From: Patescibacteria group bacterium
Lineage (GTDB): Bacteria > Patescibacteriota > Gracilibacteria > UBA1369 > JAHKBB01
DNA: 35,444 nucleotides
Direction: 5' to 3'
Assembly (NCBI GenBank): GCA_018826445.1
Contig: JAHKBB010000140.1
Span: 1-35,444 of the forward strand
Shown: positions 16,801-28,634 of the stretch, piece by piece
Position numbering within the stretch: the first letter of the stretch is position 1
Layout: the number at the start of each line of letters is the position of its first letter
Notes under the pieces: generated by a model
Database searches by the model: none
Told to the model about the DNA's origin: nothing
Seen by the model: only the letters and a program-made list of their open reading frames with translations
Made by a program: the position numbers and the translations under genes

Positions 16801-19800
16801 TCTTTTCCGGCGGGAAATATTCGTAGTCCGCCGCTACAAATGTGGAAGCGTTTCTCGTGTCCACTGACCCGATACTGGCCGTAGGCGCCAGATATATGTA
16901 GTTCGATGAAGCAATTGCCGCCGGTATTGGCGTTGAGAATCTTATTTCTATAGGCGCCGTTGTGGAAACTCCGGTTGCTCCATTTTGAGGTGATACGATG
17001 CTTGCTGTCGCGGCCGCTGTATTTGTTCCCGAGCTTGTCGCAAAGTTCATCCATAATGAGAATGGGATGCAGTTGCCTTGATCACTTTGGACGCAGTTTG
17101 AGTAATCCGATTCGGGACCTACCAGCTGAAGTTTGTACTCCGTACTTGCTTCAAGCAGTGAAGCCGCCAATGTGATGTCTAATCCTTTTTTCTTCTCGTA
17201 GTACGTAAATGACAAATCGCTTGACTCATCCGATACCAATGTTTGTGTTCCATTTACAAGCTTGTACAGTTTCACGCTGTCTTTATCCAAACTATTCGAA
17301 TTGAGTCCCCTGTTGAACAATAGAGTAATTGTCTTCAAGTTTGTTGGAACATTCCAATTATTGAAGAATGGATGGCTTTCTATAATGCGCATCTCGAAGA
17401 ATTGGTCGCTTATGTCATTTACACGGCTTATGAATGAATTTGCGGACTGGTCGATTATATTTCCTCCACCGAAGTCCGTTACATTGCTTACTATGATCTG
17501 ACATTCACTGCCTTTTTGTAGAGTTATACCGCTAATCCTCAAAACATTGAGTTGACCATCATAGTTGAAGGATGTATTGGTCAGACTTTTTGAGGTTCCG
17601 ATAGGGCTTTGCAGCGAGTAATTTGCCCTATTTGCCACTTGAGCGTCATTCATCGGCTCACTAAATCCGATCTCCACAACGGATGTCGTGCAAGACATAA
17701 ATTCCACTCTTGGAGCTGTCGTGTCTGCTATTTGTGTTTCAAACGTTTTTGTGTACTGGTTGGCAAGCGCGTTTCCCGCGGCATCTTTAACACTTTTTGT
17801 TACAGTGAATGTGTATGATGTATTTGCTTTCAATCTTTCCTGGATTGCAAACACCGCGCATTTACCGTTGGTATTGTAGGAGGTATTTCCCGCGGCATAC
17901 GAAACACTTCCACTTACTATTGTTGTCAATATGATTGGAGCGCTTGCGGTTCCGGCATTTGTACTATATATGCTTCCCGCGTCCATATCTTCGTTGAAGC
18001 ATACTTCCAAGTGTTTGGTCGCGACCGGCATAGTGTTTTCAATTCCTACGTATGAAACTAATGGAGCTGTGCCATCCGCCGCTGTCGCAAAGAAGCTGAG
18101 TCTGTACATGCCTCCCCTTATCATGTTGCCGGCGTAATCGGTTGTGTTCATGATCTGGACTTCATACTCATGTCCCGCTGTCATGCCTATATTCACCATT
18201 AAGATTTTTTGTGATTCTAAGTATGTGTAATTATCACTTGTTATGGCTGTGAGAGTTACTCCCGCTGACGAGAAGTCATACAGGTATATGTTGTTTTCAA
18301 AGCTGTTATAGTCCACGGGTTTATTGAAGTACAGCATCACAGCGGTTGCGCTGGCCGAGATGGATCCTCTTTCAAAAGGAAGTGTCTTTACTATCTCTAG
18401 AGGTTGTCCGTCGTCGAACGTCGCGAGATTTATCGGTGTTATTGTCACTGTGTTATTAGGCGACGCGAGTATATTTGCTGTAGGCATCGCGAAGTCCGTG
18501 ATTCCCGTGAGAGTAATTGTGTATGTAACTCCGGCAACAAGTCTCTTGTTGAACTCAATGTTCATTCCATTAAACATCTTCCATTTTCCGGTTACAGCCA
18601 AATCATTCACTCCGTCTTCCGTATCCGTTGGAGAGATTTGAACATTGTGCCCTGTTCCCCATATTTCCACATCTTCGTTGAAAAAGATCTCCACATTCCT
18701 TCCCCCGTTCATGTATGCGTCTATAATTTCCGGAGGGCTTGTATCTTCCTCGTACCCTCTAAAGTAGAATTCTCTATTGGTGACATTCAATCCCGTTCCG
18801 CCTTCGTCGTGCAAGTTGCCGGATATGGTTATTAGATAGTTTATATCCCCCTGCATTCCGGACAAGCTTAACACCACCGTTCTTCCACCTGTTCCTTCTT
18901 CTATCTGCGCGCTTGTTACTGTCAATGTTTGTTGTCCGTCTGAAGATTGAACTGAGAAGTTTCCCGGAAGGATGGTTGCTGTGTCTAACGGTTTTGTGAA
19001 ATCAATGCCGACACTTCCTGCTCCCATTGGGAATACACCAAACACTTTCAATTCTGATTCATATGCGTTTACCGCTCCGATCGATGGATTTTCAGCGCTA
19101 AAGTCGCATGTGTGACAGAACGTATTTGTGGAGAATTTGTCTCTTTGCAGGGACTGTCCCGTATTCGGAGCGGATAGTGTTTCCCAGTTTGAATCCGTGC
19201 TATCTCCCATTGATCCCCACATGACTCCGTCGACCCACTGGAAGTATCCATTAATCGTAAATATTTCCAGAGACCCTTTTGACTTGTCCCCGAGACTTAC
19301 CGTTGGGTTGCCAAGTACCAGGTACGCTCCTTTCATCGCATTTGTTACGCTTTCGTTGAGCAGTGTCGTTCCTTTTGTAAAGACGCCCGCATCAAATCCT
19401 CCTTTGCCGTTTTGACCGACACAAGTTACCGCCGATCCGTTATAGGTGATCCTGCATTCAATGGTTGGACCGGTGTTCCAGCCTGTGTCGAAGTATTGTA
19501 CGTAGTAGTTTGTTAGGCTTACACTATCTTCCGCTATATATATTTCAATCCATTCGTCCTCAGCGGCCGTCGCTGAGCCTCCCGGACTATTATTATTAAA
19601 GCCGCCCGTACTGTAGTCTACAGCCGGGCTGAACATGACTTCGTTAACGACCAATGGGCTCATGTACATTCCGTACTGTTCGTCTATTGTTGTGCCTTCA
19701 CCGACATTTACGACTAGCGCGTTTGAGTACGTAGATCCGTTGTATACTCTTACGTACAGAGTTTCATTTGGCGGAAGGTATTGTGTATCTATCTGGAACA

Positions 19801-22800
19801 TGTTCCCCTGGTTTTCTTCTATGTGGAATTGTGTTCCGAGCTCTACGGTAGAGCTATTTCCGAATAAGAACGTACAGTTGGAGTCACAACTTTCCTCAAC
19901 TACGTGAGCCGTCATTATGTCTCCCTGGACAGCGCTTGTATAGTCCGCAAACCATTCGAGGGTGAGTGCGCAATCGCTGTCCGCTCCGTCCACCATGCCG
20001 TCTGCGTCGTTGTCGAATCCGTCGCTACATGCTGTCTCTATTCCGTACTGGCATGTAAATCCTCCCGGACCCATTTGTCCGTTACAGTCTGAGTCGGCGC
20101 AGTCTATAAATGTATCTGAATCATCGTCTATCGTATTATTACAAATTTCGCTTGGTGCGCAATCGGTGTCCGCTCCGTCCGCCAAGCCGTCTGCGTCGTT
20201 GTCGAATCCGTCGCTACATGATGTCTCTGTTCCGTACTGGCATGTAAATCCTCCCGGACCTAATTGTCCGTTACAGTCCGAGTCGGCGCAGTCTGTAAAC
20301 GTATCACTGTCATCGTCTACTGAATTGTTACATGTTTCTACAGCGCAATCGCTGTCCGCTCCGTCTGTCATTGTATCTGCGTCATTGTCGAATCCATCGT
20401 TACATGTTGTCTCTGTCAAGTACTGGCATATTCCTCCTGAACCTTGTAGTCCATTACATTCTGAGTCCGCACAGTCCGTGTACCCATCTCCCTCGTTGTC
20501 TATTGAATCTGTACAACTAGTTTCGGTTGTAGCGACGTTTATCGTAATCTGCATTTGTTCCGTGTTGGACAAACTGTCTGTAATGTGGAGGTAGTATGTT
20601 CCGTTTGCTATTGACGAAATTGCGTCAGAGAATGAACTTCCTGATGCAAATGTTCCCGTAATATCTTGTCCTCCGTCCTGAACCGTAGTCCCGGCCCCGT
20701 CTTTCAATGCGTATGTCAAAGTTCCTTCATTTATACTGGCGGCCGTACCGGCTAGTGTTATCGGCGCGCTGGTGTATGAACTTGAACTTGTTATCAATAT
20801 CGGTGTTCCCGCCTCATATACATAGAACGTTACTGTACCAATCAAAAATCCTGAATCGGCAACAGTGATTACGTATCTTCCAGCTGACATGTTTGTCAGA
20901 GTTGGTGTATAAGGGAATGAACTTACGCCACTATAACTTGCGACAGGGTTCATAGCGGGATCTGAAATCGCTATGCTGTATGGAGGTGTTCCGCTTCCCG
21001 TTACCGTGATCGAGAGAGCAACGTCATTTGATCCCGAAAAGTTTATTAATCCTACCTCGGACCATAAGTTGTTTGTAGTATCTCTCATTATCACAAAGTA
21101 CACACCTGAACCGTCCAAGTTGCTTGTGTCGAATGTTAGCGGGTCCGCGCTACTGCCTATAGATGCATACATTTGAGCTCCGCCGTTTGCCGTAACTATT
21201 CCGTCTGCAAGATCAGATGCCCTAAAGATGTAGTAGTCACAACCCACTACGGAACAATCTATTTTATTATCATCCCCTATGTACAGGGTGCTTGCTGTGG
21301 TAGTTGTATAGGAACTGAGATTTCCTTGCGTTCCTCCCGTTCCGGCGCTAAAGTTTCCGGAAGTTTTATTCCATTCTGTTATTGCTGTCTCATATGAAGT
21401 TATGTTGAGATCGCCGGGAGCTCCTGTAATCGTAACTGTTGCCGGTAAGTTTGCTCCTATGTCCAGACTGCTTCCAAAGTCTACGTACCATATAAATTGT
21501 TCCTGGCCTTGAACTCCAGCCCTTGCATCCGTCGCTCCTACGACCTCATAATCACCACCCATGTGGAGCGTGAATGTTGCCGTTGATATGTCTGTAGGTG
21601 AATTGAATTCCACATACATTCGATCCGTTGGTTCTGAAACATCAACTTCACATTCTTCCCCGCCGCATTCGTATATCATTGGATATGTCGTATCGGTAAC
21701 TTGTAGCTGTGCAGGCCGTGACCATTCGGCTCCTCCGGTATCGTATAGAGCCGCTAAATAATATCCCGCGGTCCACGTTCCGGTAGTTGCACCACCAATT
21801 CTGTATCCCTCGGCGGTCGTTTCGATTGTTTCAAAGGCAGTGTCCATTATGCCGGCTATTTTGTATGTGTAGTTTGTATCAATACCCCCTAAAAGGGATA
21901 GATCTGAAGGCTCAAAGATGTATAGATCGCAGCCGCTTGCACATGTCGTTTCATCGCCGCCTATGCCAATTAGAGTGTCTTCTCCCACTTCAGCGTATCT
22001 GCGTCCACTACTTGCGGTACTTGAATACCAAACGCTAATTTCCGGTTCCGCCGCTCCGCTGATTTGAAAACTACTTACTGCTAAGGAAGCTGTTATTGAT
22101 GGAGCCGCACATGCCGGGTCTGCGCTGCAGTCTGAGTCGCTGCAGTCCGTACTGCTGTCGCCATCATTATCAAGAGTGTCCTCACAATAACCGGCTTCGC
22201 TTGTAATAGTAAAGATAACGTTCCCAATCTCCGACCACACGCTGTTTGTCGTATCTTTAACGAGAACGTAATAAGTGTCTGCCACTCCACCGAGATTGCT
22301 TGTTGCAAAATTATATGGATTACTGCTGTTGCCGGACAGATTATATGTACCGTTTGCGGTTAAGCCTCCGCCCAGTTCGTCAACGGTAAAGAAATGATAA
22401 TCACAGCCGACTACGGAGCAGTTTTCCACTCCTTCGACAGTATTATCTTTTGATATGTAGAAGCTGGCTGCTGAAGTCGAGAGCATAGATGTGTTACTAC
22501 TAAAATCAGTGGTTTCACTTAGGTCCAGGTCGAATGATTCGGAAGCGCCGCCTGATATTGCCATTAGTGCTTCAAGCGTAATGATTTCCAGCCCCTGCGG
22601 ACCATCCGTGACGTCTATGGTCACAGCTGCTGCCGCGTTAATACTGTTTTTAATATTCACGCTGTTGTCAAAATCCAGATACCACATCTGATTATCGGTA
22701 TAACTTCCCGCTAGCTCAACCGGATTGCTGGCCGCATATGGCGCCGCGTCTATATTAAGGGTCATGCTAGCCCCTGTAAGATCATTGCCGGCCGGGAACC

Positions 22801-25800
22801 AGAAGAAGACTCTGAATGGAGGTTCTCCCCAGTAGCTCCATGTTCCGGCGAGTGTGGAGTCGTCACTCAAATACAATGAGTTACTGTCTCCAAGTTCATC
22901 TGATAATGCCCATACGCTATCGGTAGAGACCCAGTATATATAGTATGAACCGTATTGGTAATAACTTTCGCCGCCGTATGTACCTCCGGCAACATACGTA
23001 CCATCCATGCCCGGATTGTGAGGTATACTGCCGGACGCAGAAAATATGTAATCGGATCCCGATAGGGTCGCCGTACCGGTTTCGCCCGTTACTGCTCCGT
23101 CACAATCAAAACCGCCGCATTCAAAGAATGTGTTTGATGCCGGCATACCGCCGCCGCCTGTATCTCCATACATTATTTTGATAATATTTGACCCACTTCC
23201 CGCTGATGTGTCGTATATCATCGCCAAATAATATCCGGCACTCCATCCTGAAGTTGTGCCTGTGCCAATCACATATCCTTGATCAGTACCTATTGCGGTG
23301 AACTGTCCGCTTGTAATTCCCGATTGGTAAAACAGTCTGTTGACAGTAATACCATCTAACGCGTTTTGAGGTGAGAATACATATAAGTCACATCCGCTCG
23401 GACACGTTGTGTTAGTGAATACTACCGATACGGGATCTCCCAAATTGTACGTCCCCCAATTATTTGTTGCGTTGTTCCCGATTATCGGGTCGTCATTGTC
23501 TTCAATTGTTATTGTCGCCGATTCGCTTCCGCCGGTGATGTTGTACGTGGCGTCTGTTGTAATTGTTATTATTATTGTTTCGTTTGCTTCTACGTCATTG
23601 TCCTCTGTTATGGATATATTTACAGTTGCCTGACTAAAGCCTGTTATAATCGTTGCCGTTCCGGATAGGGCACTAAAATCCGTACCGCTTGTCGCTGTAC
23701 CCGATACTGTGTAATATACGTTGAAGTTGCCCTCTACCGCTTCTGTCGCAGTGACGGTAAACGATGCCCCTATTCCTTCGTTCACGCTTGTCGTTCCCGA
23801 GATCGCGACTTCAGGCACAGCATCGTTGTCCAGAATCGTTATTGTCGCGGATCCTTGTCCGGCCGCGATTGTGTACGCCGGATCTGCTGTAAGGGTGAGG
23901 ATGACTGTTTCATCATCTTCCATATCGTAGTCCTCTGTCGTAGTAAGGGTAAGACTGGACCCGGTACTTAACAACAGATTCGCACTTCCAGTGAAAGCTG
24001 AGTAGTCAACTCCACTCGCAGCCGTACCGGTCATTGAGTAGAGTACGGTGATAGGACCCACAACGTACCTGTCAGCACTGATTACGAAAGCTGTTACGGC
24101 CATGCCCTCAACCGTGGTTACCCCTCCCGTTGTTGATACTGAAAGTTCCGGCGGTGTTTCGTCATCTCCGAGATTCATTGTTGCCGCCGGATTTGCCTGA
24201 TTGATGCCATAATTGGCGTTGCTTGTGAGAGTCAGAATGATTGTTTCAAGACCTTCTGTATCCCCATCATCCGTTGGAGTCACTGTGAGGGGGCCACCGG
24301 AGTTTCCTGCCGTGATCGTTGTGCTGCCTGACAATGCTTCGTAGTCCGTTCCATTTGTCGCTGTTCCGGATATTGTATAATAAATTGTTAAGTTACTTGC
24401 TAATACCTGATCGATTTGTAAAGTAAATGTTCCGTTGTGGCTCGGTTCGGACGCGTGATCATTTGCGCTGTTTACGGAAACTGAAATTTCCGGCAGACCT
24501 GCTTCGTTATCTATGATCGTCAATGTGTCCTGTCCGGAAACGATGCTGTACGCGGGGTCCGCTACCAGAGTCAATATCACCGTTTCGTCATCTTCGGCGT
24601 CTTCATCATCAGTCACAAATAAGCCTATCGTTGTACTGCTGGTTCCGGATGTAATTATTGCCGTACCGGAGAGGTTTGTGTAGTCTATTCCGTTCGTCGC
24701 TGTTCCGGACATTGTGTAATGAACCGCCAAATCCCCGCTTACCGCAACGAGATTTGCATTGCTAATGGTGAATTGCCCATTAGTGGACGGCTCCGCCGGA
24801 CTGCCTGATGTTGTAACCGACAGTGCGGGTCTTGTGTAGTTGGTATTTAAAGTTCCATCGTCATATGTTGGCATTTGTCCAGCCACTATGGTCACAGTGT
24901 CTGTCAAACAAGAAGCCCCATTACTGTCCTCGCATATGTTTGTAACCGCCAAATTAACATCTCCGCCGCCCGTGACCGGGTGCGAACTATTGAAATAATA
25001 CATTGCCTCATAAAGAGTGGGTTGGTATACACTATCCGGAGTACTGCCCCCGAAGGAAAATTTTGAAGTATCATTCAAGTCGATACCGCTAACCGCTCTT
25101 GAGAAAAGTACAGTGACTGCGTCTCCTGTCGTGTTGTATACCGATCCGGTTGCCCGAAGGATTCTAAAGACGCCATCATCTGTCGGATATATGAATCTTG
25201 CCGTGTGACTCGACGACTCCGTTTTTCCTCCGTTTTGCAAAGCCGCCGCGGTTGTGGAGGCAATGCTGTCGCTCACATATAAGTAGCCAGAGTACATTGA
25301 CCTGTTAAAAGTCACATCCACGCACGTATAATATCCGCTTCCCGAATCGCATCGGGCCGGAACATCCACGCTCACAACCCCGTCTCCCCAATTGGTTGAT
25401 GCATAACCATTATTATGCATAACCGCATAACTCGCCGTGGAATTTACAGTCGCATCGGCCTGCGCGACTCCTCCGCCCGTAAAGGTGATCGTTACAACCT
25501 CCAAGTTGGTTGATGTTGATCCGTTCGCTTGCACTGTACTGACACAGAAACCGGTACAGCCTCCGCCGCCGCCGAATAACTCACCCATCGCGTCCGCGTA
25601 AGAATTGATTCCTCGCGCCGTAGCGATCCCATTATTAACCGTGATATCCACGGTGTAGCCCGCGGTTGTTATGTCCACTCCTCCAGCAAATTCTACTAAC
25701 CACATCCCATACTGTACCTGACCGGGATCCGGATACATGTCCGTAGCGGACAGAGCGGTATCCACCGGAGTTCCTCCATTGTCCTTCAAAATATATGTTC

Positions 25801-26332
25801 CCGTTGCCGCGTCCGCGTTTGGCACATCAAACCACACAATCAGTTGATTTGCCGCAAGTCCGCCGCCTGTTGCTTCAAACGGATACACTCGTCCTATGTC
25901 TGTCTGTACATCTTCAACCATCATCGCATTACTGAACGAATCGACTGTTTCCCCGAGCGAACTTTGTGCCCCGATCGTAATATCCACCGTCGTATTCGCC
26001 GCGGTCACGTCGTTCCCCTCCGTGAATGTAACCGAGAATACCGTGTTATCCGGAGTTTTTAGCATAGCCGATATATCGGTCGCCGTCGTTTGTGTGTCCA
26101 CTGTGCTTCCGTTTACTTTCAACACGTAAGTACCTGTCGCCGCGTCCGGATTAGCTGTATCAAACGCGACCACTGCTATATTATTGGGGTAACTGCCGCA
26201 GTTCGCGCCGCAACTGTATAACTCAAATACATACGGATAGGTTATTGCCGCGGTCACGATCTTCAAAGATCCGAATAAAAGCAACAACAGACCAATAGCG
26301 AGCATGTAAAAAACGTACTTGGATTTACTCAT
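10880..26332 (-). CDS. giant (5150 aa) multidomain SLH-anchored surface protein, candidate adhesin
   Basis: One uninterrupted frame of 15.4 kb. Approximate order by residue: signal peptide 1-29; beta-rich N-terminal modules 30-500 with two copies of a [12 protein letters not shown]-like unit; four Calx-beta domains 500-950; two copies of a GCDLY(I/V)F / CSVVGCDY super-repeat near 970-1375 and 1447-1765; SprB-like repeats near 1770-1935; Cys/Asp-rich DNDGD repeats resembling MopE metal-binding motifs 1938-2129; a lamin-tail-like domain 2220-2426 ([16 protein letters not shown]); about eleven Big_5/SbsA Ig-like domains 2427-3725 (forms such as [10 protein letters not shown]); carboxypeptidase-regulatory/CnaB-like domains 3810-4620; a ZU5-like domain to 4754; FN3 4757-4854; two more MopE-like repeats; a Gly-rich linker; three SLH domains 4977-5150. 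It should be secreted and held to the cell wall by the SLH end, with adhesive or calcium-binding modules projecting outward. No enzymatic domain was recognised. No Shine-Dalgarno site is present. Confidence 0.88.
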   Translation of the reverse strand: MSKSKYVFYMLAIGLLLLLFGSLKIVTAAITYPYVFELYSCGANCGSYPNNIAVVAFDTANPDAATGTYVLKVNGSTVDTQTTATDISAMLKTPDNTVFSVTFTEGNDVTAANTTVDITIGAQSSLGETVDSFSNAMMVEDVQTDIGRVYPFEATGGGLAANQLIVWFDVPNADAATGTYILKDNGGTPVDTALSATDMYPDPGQVQYGMWLVEFAGGVDITTAGYTVDITVNNGIATARGINSYADAMGELFGGGGGCTGFCVSTVQANGSTSTNLEVVTITFTGGGVAQADATVNSTASYAVMHNNGYASTNWGDGVVSVDVPARCDSGSGYYTCVDVTFNRSMYSGYLYVSDSIASTTAAALQNGGKTESSSHTARFIYPTDDGVFRILRATGSVYNTTGDAVTVLFSRAVSGIDLNDTSKFSFGGSTPDSVYQPTLYEAMYYFNSSHPVTGGGDVNLAVTNICEDSNGASCLTDTVTIVAGQMPTYDDGTLNTNYTRPALSVTTSGSPAEPSTNGQFTISNANLVAVSGDLAVHYTMSGTATNGIDYTNLSGTAIITSGTSSTTIGLFVTDDEDAEDDETVILTLVADPAYSIVSGQDTLTIIDNEAGLPEISVSVNSANDHASEPSHNGTFTLQIDQVLASNLTIYYTISGTATNGTDYEALSGSTTITAGNSGGPLTVTPTDDGDTEGLETIILTLTSNANYGINQANPAATMNLGDDETPPELSVSTTGGVTTVEGMAVTAFVISADRYVVGPITVLYSMTGTAASGVDYSAFTGSANLLLSTGSSLTLTTTEDYDMEDDETVILTLTADPAYTIAAGQGSATITILDNDAVPEVAISGTTSVNEGIGASFTVTATEAVEGNFNVYYTVSGTATSGTDFSALSGTATIITGFSQATVNISITEDNDVEANETIIITITTDATYNITGGSESATITIEDNDDPIIGNNATNNWGTYNLGDPVSVVFTNTTCPSGCDLYVFSPQNALDGITVNRLFYQSGITSGQFTAIGTDQGYVIGTGTTSGWSAGYYLAMIYDTSAGSGSNIIKIMYGDTGGGGMPASNTFFECGGFDCDGAVTGETGTATLSGSDYIFSASGSIPHNPGMDGTYVAGGTYGGESYYQYGSYYIYWVSTDSVWALSDELGDSNSLYLSDDSTLAGTWSYWGEPPFRVFFWFPAGNDLTGASMTLNIDAAPYAASNPVELAGSYTDNQMWYLDFDNSVNIKNSINAAAAVTIDVTDGPQGLEIITLEALMAISGGASESFDLDLSETTDFSSNTSMLSTSAASFYISKDNTVEGVENCSVVGCDYHFFTVDELGGGLTANGTYNLSGNSSNPYNFATSNLGGVADTYYVLVKDTTNSVWSEIGNVIFTITSEAGYCEDTLDNDGDSSTDCSDSDCSADPACAAPSITASLAVSSFQISGAAEPEISVWYSSTASSGRRYAEVGEDTLIGIGGDETTCASGCDLYIFEPSDLSLLGGIDTNYTYKIAGIMDTAFETIETTAEGYRIGGATTGTWTAGYYLAALYDTGGAEWSRPAQLQVTDTTYPMIYECGGEECEVDVSEPTDRMYVEFNSPTDISTATFTLHMGGDYEVVGATDARAGVQGQEQFIWYVDFGSSLDIGANLPATVTITGAPGDLNITSYETAITEWNKTSGNFSAGTGGTQGNLSSYTTTTASTLYIGDDNKIDCSVVGCDYYIFRASDLADGIVTANGGAQMYASIGSSADPLTFDTSNLDGSGVYFVIMRDTTNNLWSEVGLINFSGSNDVALSITVTGSGTPPYSIAISDPAMNPVASYSGVSSFPYTPTLTNMSAGRYVITVADSGFLIGTVTFYVYEAGTPILITSSSSYTSAPITLAGTAASINEGTLTYALKDGAGTTVQDGGQDITGTFASGSSFSDAISSIANGTYYLHITDSLSNTEQMQITINVATTETSCTDSIDNEGDGYTDCADSECNGLQGSGGICQYLTETTCNDGFDNDADTMTDGADSDCAVETCNNSVDDDSDTFTDCADSDCNGQLGPGGFTCQYGTETSCSDGFDNDADGLADGADTDCAPSEICNNTIDDDSDTFIDCADSDCNGQMGPGGFTCQYGIETACSDGFDNDADGMVDGADSDCALTLEWFADYTSAVQGDIMTAHVVEESCDSNCTFLFGNSSTVELGTQFHIEENQGNMFQIDTQYLPPNETLYVRVYNGSTYSNALVVNVGEGTTIDEQYGMYMSPLVVNEVMFSPAVDYSTGGFNNNSPGGSATAAEDEWIEIYIAEDSVSLTNYYVQYFDTGWNTGPTIECRITYNGSAVTCVGQNGKGGFDAGVFTKGTTLLNESVTNAMKGAYLVLGNPTVSLGDKSKGSLEIFTINGYFQWVDGVMWGSMGDSTDSNWETLSAPNTGQSLQRDKFSTNTFCHTCDFSAENPSIGAVNAYESELKVFGVFPMGAGSVGIDFTKPLDTATILPGNFSVQSSDGQQTLTVTSAQIEEGTGGRTVVLSLSGMQGDINYLITISGNLHDEGGTGLNVTNREFYFRGYEEDTSPPEIIDAYMNGGRNVEIFFNEDVEIWGTGHNVQISPTDTEDGVNDLAVTGKWKMFNGMNIEFNKRLVAGVTYTITLTGITDFAMPTANILASPNNTVTITPINLATFDDGQPLEIVKTLPFERGSISASATAVMLYFNKPVDYNSFENNIYLYDFSSAGVTLTAITSDNYTYLESQKILMVNIGMTAGHEYEVQIMNTTDYAGNMIRGGMYRLSFFATAADGTAPLVSYVGIENTMPVATKHLEVCFNEDMDAGSIYSTNAGTASAPIILTTIVSGSVSYAAGNTSYNTNGKCAVFAIQERLKANTSYTFTVTKSVKDAAGNALANQYTKTFETQIADTTAPRVEFMSCTTSVVEIGFSEPMNDAQVANRANYSLQSPIGTSKSLTNTSFNYDGQLNVLRISGITLQKGSECQIIVSNVTDFGGGNIIDQSANSFISRVNDISDQFFEMRIIESHPFFNNWNVPTNLKTITLLFNRGLNSNSLDKDSVKLYKLVNGTQTLVSDESSDLSFTYYEKKKGLDITLAASLLEASTEYKLQLVGPESDYSNCVQSDQGNCIPFSLWMNFATSSGTNTAAATASIVSPQNGATGVSTTAPIEIRFSTPIPAAIASSNYIYLAPTASIGSVDTRNASTFVAADYEYFPPEKRVTIFPRAPLSVGTEYTARVVNNFPNSRGVLGSQTSFTFTTSGTGDTVAPYVEWVQCDTFGCRIIFSEVVKKDLASNLDNYTLLVSNDGSPSITIPLTGKNYRSEVWDGKSEIRIDGLDLNKFAASGGSYKMTASSKIKDLAGNALSTSSDSSNTRGCGILAYNSCQNYLINSSDKHDNTFMEYIYPGPMMRGIPNNLSNIEIAFNNEIDTSTLTTALAGDSGLYEMGAQGSASGFNPVEYLLSGNATEVGVSYSSGTRKISLSVNTALKNNYFYCFALTNEVLDANGNAIISPPDLPKDLGVIAMTCFYTSGTTQANAPEIMGTNIDWLWDGSLQAFTGVPSYQPYIELFFKDPINFDSSKIQIVDVLAGNTTVKGYKEYFSRDKKVTWTPRESLQPDKTYKIIVDSSLTTLTGGSLSGNIERIFTTSEATDTEAPRLDWVECEEFECRLFFSEPIVSASTGDINYQNLSIKNPYSNGSGPSVNLSSKPFEWPQPHMLKIRDLSLKANTEYYIEIDAGEVEDNSGNPIDNSSRTFQGYIESTYSFVNEFDKSVMATGDKMFYDFSPWQANAQDPTAAATSTYFINMPVDQAAKGLEITFGNSGFDVSNAAMLPCMFTTQSAESSPMNCDINGPAPKSITVSGMTKNNSAKKLVLTFSETTNARDFVSIDIKGIRNPGPGTYDVTLQPLNAEGRPISAEQKIAKTNISPQGNASITLNVSAPDIGDGTTTTAYLGGKAVTLTFTSGQATHTFSGLNPMFYDIQVKGPSGYYDEGRGIQIVNPSAQRTESITLHATDASTMNGRSTVPVAVNITGGNANSKVQFRGGNMYGESYEQEVTLNASGAASMTFNVIEDEQYWMEIMPFMAKTTTTKDFGFMPPPPKNLFANGFKDADESTADTITFNLGTGDMKYIEVTVTDASGNAVQNAMVTAAGRMPKATGALGKAKLIAFEGLVFVDVIKPGVGEVFGIPVEVASANTENSPATVTVPMVVPGRTLSGSVKADANTLQQNALVFANERDSNGNPMPGHKEIFSTDGSYSFRVRDNTRWQICAFDGTAETCLPDQVVVGTADSTGNTIYVKQGFVSVTGTLEISGTGVPDAYVSIESNTSTPYYGGVVTDVNGAYSLSVPSGQYCVRAFVSKIIDGKKININKNISCSVDTSSGDTVALGTTSLASSTVSVPISFINEGGSAVTVTNAFVNVESITGKRSDFQIKGASSSTMGLEPGTYTIRGFVEGAGPITTQAGVVVSEGTSLAFTVPSPVTISGTVKDGSGTGVSGAKVQAKDPVEGFIAGNAETNSTGAYTMYVPANLGKVIVTARKTNYTPSEAASLSVAAANLTKNLVITSATNAASQAVTVTLAGSQPSDVVRVVATDAKGNSISGNTNSNGNGQVTLSLPNGTYALKAFYVGYETTAGNTQTVTIANTTSPGAKTIPMTAVAGFTSQRPATTTFNPTTGVTLTSTDGKVIVTIPGGALTGSASTTYRLSVAKIAAPETGVAKTEDGLGYDIAITDSSGQTVTSLNSSIKIEITVDDVNTVNIGYVDDSANGEWSNVSFSKDAVNSKIIVWTDHLTIYGEVIPTDEDPPAAPTGLSGEKSGNTVLLDWNNNTEVDFLEYEVYRSATTPVSIIQGNQVNLGIVTDSAWADLTPPATGTVYYAVTAVDTSGNESTGSSSVPVVITAEATETCNNSVDDDGDLAVDCADSDCTGVSPCGQEICNDGVDNDGDGHKDCADPECDTNPICRPPVDGGDQGGGGGGGGAGDTPSQPKKVTLKVKDIEILEGEELEEAKKKAEKAEAKPPFTDTIGHWGESFIAKLYNKGVIKGRSATTFEPNAQITRAEALKIILLGLGETVPASVSANPFPDVDKGAWYAPVVKKAKDMKIIGGYTDGTFRPDQNVNRAEALKMLFITGGVEVGKVTENPFSDVDAGGWYAPYVLTSYNKGIVKGYDDGTFRAGQSITRAEMSKIVVKVMEM
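19968..20519 (-). repeat. three tandem 186-189-nt coding repeats (Cys/Asp-rich metal-binding type)
   Basis: The plus-strand phrase gcgcaatcg(c/g)tgtccgctcc recurs at 19968, 20157 and 20343, periods of 189 and 186 nt. Each unit encodes two half-repeats of the form CxDxxDNDxDxxxDCADSDC followed by a CQYGTET linker. The first two units are nearly identical in DNA, which suggests recent duplication. Regular Cys spacing and Asp clusters suggest disulfide-stabilised metal sites. Confidence 0.85.
21040..23420 (-). repeat. two-copy super-repeat of about 320-400 residues within the giant protein
   Basis: Copy A (about 23420-22210) and copy B (about 21990-21040) share an ordered set of segments. These are SGCDLY(V/I)F(S/E)P, then GYYLA(M/A)(I/L)YDT, an ECGG(F/E)(D/E)C segment, NCSVVGCDY(H/Y)(F/I)F and DTTN(S/N)(V/L)WSE(V/I)G. 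A single MopE-like Cys/Asp unit (22190-22105) separates them. The module matches no domain that I can name. Confidence 0.7.
23480..24835 (-). repeat. four tandem Calx-beta domains in the giant protein
   Basis: Each unit of about 110 residues starts like PEISVS or PALSVT. It contains a YT(M/I/V)SGTA(T/S)(N/S)G(I/T)DY segment and ends DDETVILTL...DNxA. These are the hallmarks of Calx-beta calcium-binding domains of extracellular adhesins. Confidence 0.85.
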
Positions 26333-26439
26333 TTTTTCAGGTTTTAAATGGATTGTATTAATTTGTATTTATATTAAATTGCTTCGACTTGAAATTTTAA
26401 TCGTTTCACTCCTGATTGTACAGATGTATGTATTGACGG

Positions 26440-26449
26440 ACTCGCGAGT
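26440..26449. other. palindrome ACTCGCGAGT in the divergent giant gene/hisS intergenic region
   Basis: A 10-bp perfect palindrome lies in the 229-nt region between the giant gene and hisS. It could be an operator shared by the two divergent genes. No convincing promoter for the giant gene was found; its upstream sequence is AT-rich. Confidence 0.25.
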
Positions 26450-26495
26450 TATTTCTTGACTTAATGTCGGGTTTGTCAAACCTGTTTTTGCAACC

Positions 26496-26523
26496 TTGCT
26501 TCTCGTAAATTTTCATGTATAAT
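26496..26523 (+). promoter_or_regulatory. promoter of the hisS-lgt-SLH operon
   Basis: -10 TATAAT (26518-26523) is preceded at 16 bp by TTGCTT (26496-26501). The predicted 5' UTR is about 32 nt and carries no Shine-Dalgarno site. Confidence 0.5.
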
Positions 26524-26561
26524 TGATGATTGCTTAAATTTTAGATCAATAATCAGTAAAA

Positions 26562-27875
26562 ATGGCGGATAAATTTCAAACACCTAAAGGAGTACACGAC
26601 ATCCTTCCCGATGATCACGATTACTACACTTTTATCAAGAAAGTGGTGCGTCACAGGTTGAGACAGGCGGGTTTTCGGCGTATTTCCACCCCTATTTTTG
26701 AGGCTACCGAGGTTTTCCAAAGGTCCATAGGAAATGACACGGACATTGTGCAGAAGGAAATGTACACATTTTCGGATAAGAAGGGGCGCAGTCTAACCTT
26801 AAAACCGGAGGGGACTGCGGGGGTTGTACGCGCATATATTGAGCATGGCATGGCGCAATGGCCCCAACCTGTTGAGTTATATTACGTTGAACCTCATTTC
26901 AGGTATGACAGACCTCAAAAAGGTCGATACAGACAGTTCTGGCAATTCGGGTTTGAGGTTATTGGCGAAACGGATCCGGCTCTGGACGCTCAGGTTATAA
27001 AACTGGCTTATCAGATACACGAAGATTTGGGGGTTGCGGATCTCCTTAGTTTGCAGATAAATACTATTGGGACCCCTGAGTCTCGAGAAAAGTATCAAAT
27101 GGCGCTGAAAGACTACTATATTGGCAAGGAGAGATCTCTTTGTGAAGACTGCAATAACAGGTTACACACCAATCCGATGCGGCTTTTGGACTGCAAGGAG
27201 GAAGATTGTCGGATTTTGGCTCAACTTGCGCCAAAAATGGAGAATTTCCTTGATAGTGACTCGAAGGAATTTCACGAGGATCTGAAGGATTTTCTCGATG
27301 GAATGGGCATAAAATATGAAGAAAATCCGCAACTCGTGCGCGGACTCGATTATTACACCAAAACCGTGTTTGAATTCTGGGATGCAAAGGAGGGAGCGCA
27401 GAATTCTGTTGGAGGCGGCGGCAGATATGATGGGCTTGTTGAGCTGATGGGTGGTCAGCCTACGCCCGCGGTTGGTTATGCGGGTGGAATCGAGAGAATT
27501 ATTGCGAATATGAAGAGAGAGAAAATCCGTGTCCCAAAAAAGGACAATCTGCATGTTTTTGTGGTTCAGCTTGGAAAAGACGCGAAATTGAAGTGTCTGC
27601 CCCTGATAAATAAGATGCGGGAGAGGGGGATAAAGACCATGGGAGCTATAGGGAAGGATTCCCTTAGAATTCAGCTTGGAATCGCGGATAAATTCGAGAC
27701 TCCGTGGGCGGTTATTGTTGGATTAACAGAGGTACGTGAAGGAGTGGCTATTATTCGCGATATGGAGAAAGGCATCCAAGAAACTGTTGATTTTGAAGAT
27801 ATTATCCCTAGTATTATAAAGAAGATTGGGGATAAAAGTTTAGATAAATATTCACCGGGAGAATTAATCTATTAA
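26562..27875 (+). CDS. hisS: histidyl-tRNA synthetase
   Basis: This 437-aa class II aminoacyl-tRNA synthetase charges tRNA-His. Motifs are KGVHDILPDD at the N-terminus; class II motif 1 region FEATEVFQRSIG; motif 2 MYTFSDKKGRSLTLKPEGT; the histidine-specific LVRGLDYYTKTVFEF; and GGGGRYDGLVELMGG with the motif 3 region GGIERII. A C-terminal anticodon-binding domain of about 90 residues follows (VFVVQLGKDAK to the end). Length is typical. A paralogue such as HisZ is unlikely because the His-specific motifs are intact. lgt starts 3 nt after its stop, so the two are in one operon. Confidence 0.95.
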   Translation: MADKFQTPKGVHDILPDDHDYYTFIKKVVRHRLRQAGFRRISTPIFEATEVFQRSIGNDTDIVQKEMYTFSDKKGRSLTLKPEGTAGVVRAYIEHGMAQWPQPVELYYVEPHFRYDRPQKGRYRQFWQFGFEVIGETDPALDAQVIKLAYQIHEDLGVADLLSLQINTIGTPESREKYQMALKDYYIGKERSLCEDCNNRLHTNPMRLLDCKEEDCRILAQLAPKMENFLDSDSKEFHEDLKDFLDGMGIKYEENPQLVRGLDYYTKTVFEFWDAKEGAQNSVGGGGRYDGLVELMGGQPTPAVGYAGGIERIIANMKREKIRVPKKDNLHVFVVQLGKDAKLKCLPLINKMRERGIKTMGAIGKDSLRIQLGIADKFETPWAVIVGLTEVREGVAIIRDMEKGIQETVDFEDIIPSIIKKIGDKSLDKYSPGELIY

Positions 27876-27878
27876 ATT

Positions 27879-28634
27879 ATGAACATTCCTTTTCAAAAAA
27901 TTATCATTTTAGACCTGGGTTTGGTCCATATTCACATATGGGGCCTTATGGTCGCGCTTGGCCTGCTTGCCGGTCTGCTTGTAACCTTGAAGTTGGCCAA
28001 AAAGTATAAAATTTCAGAGGTGCATGTGTACGACATTTTTCTCCTGTTATTCGCGTCTTCGATGATTGGCGCGCGATTTTTGTACGTTTTGTTGGAATGG
28101 GACTATTTTGAGGATAATTTGGTGGATATTTTTAAGGTTTGGGATGGCGGAATGGTCTTTTATGGCGGTTTCTTGGCGGCGGTTCTCGTAATTTGGCTTT
28201 ATTTGAAGAAAAAGAAAATAGATTTCTGGAAAGTTACAGATATGATGGCTCCCGGAATGGCTTTGGGGCTTGGAATCGGCAGGATCGGATGCTACCTGAT
28301 CGGCGATCATTTGGGCGCGAAAACAAGCTTCTTTTTAGGATCGATGTTTAAAGGAGAGCTTCGTCACGAACCCGCACTCTATTTGTCGGTTAACGGGTTT
28401 ATTTTATTTGTTGTATTGTGGATTTTGAAGGATAAATTAAAGGAAACCGGAGCGCTGACTTATGTGTTTCTAATACTATATGGAATCGTGAGATTTTTCT
28501 TGGATTTCACCCGCGCGACAGATCTCCCGGGTTTGTCTGACCCGAGATTTTTCTCACTGACAATTTCGCAATGGATTTCGATTTTGCTCGTTATAACTTT
28601 TGTACCATTATTCGTAAAAAAACTGCGTAAATGA
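27879..28634 (+). CDS. lgt: prolipoprotein diacylglyceryl transferase
   Basis: This integral membrane enzyme (251 aa, about seven membrane segments) transfers diacylglycerol from phosphatidylglycerol to the lipobox Cys of prolipoproteins. Characteristic segments are GARFLYVLLEW, GGMVFYGGFLAAVLV and GLGIGRIGCYLIGDHLG, the last being the conserved GRxGN(F/Y)xNGExxG-type signature in a diverged form (Cys instead of Asn after GRIG). A late segment near YGIVRFFLDFTRA matches the family's second conserved arginine region. The gene lies 3 nt after hisS and its TGA overlaps the next ATG by 4 nt (ATGA), implying translational coupling to the SLH protein. It implies that lipoproteins are made; lsp is not in the window. 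Confidence 0.9.
   Translation: MNIPFQKIIILDLGLVHIHIWGLMVALGLLAGLLVTLKLAKKYKISEVHVYDIFLLLFASSMIGARFLYVLLEWDYFEDNLVDIFKVWDGGMVFYGGFLAAVLVIWLYLKKKKIDFWKVTDMMAPGMALGLGIGRIGCYLIGDHLGAKTSFFLGSMFKGELRHEPALYLSVNGFILFVVLWILKDKLKETGALTYVFLILYGIVRFFLDFTRATDLPGLSDPRFFSLTISQWISILLVITFVPLFVKKLRK

Noticed and set aside
28632-28634. TGA recoding as glycine (Gracilibacteria code)
   Set aside because: lgt ends in TGA at the expected length, and reading through would run out of frame with the next gene. No in-frame TGA interrupts a conserved gene here.
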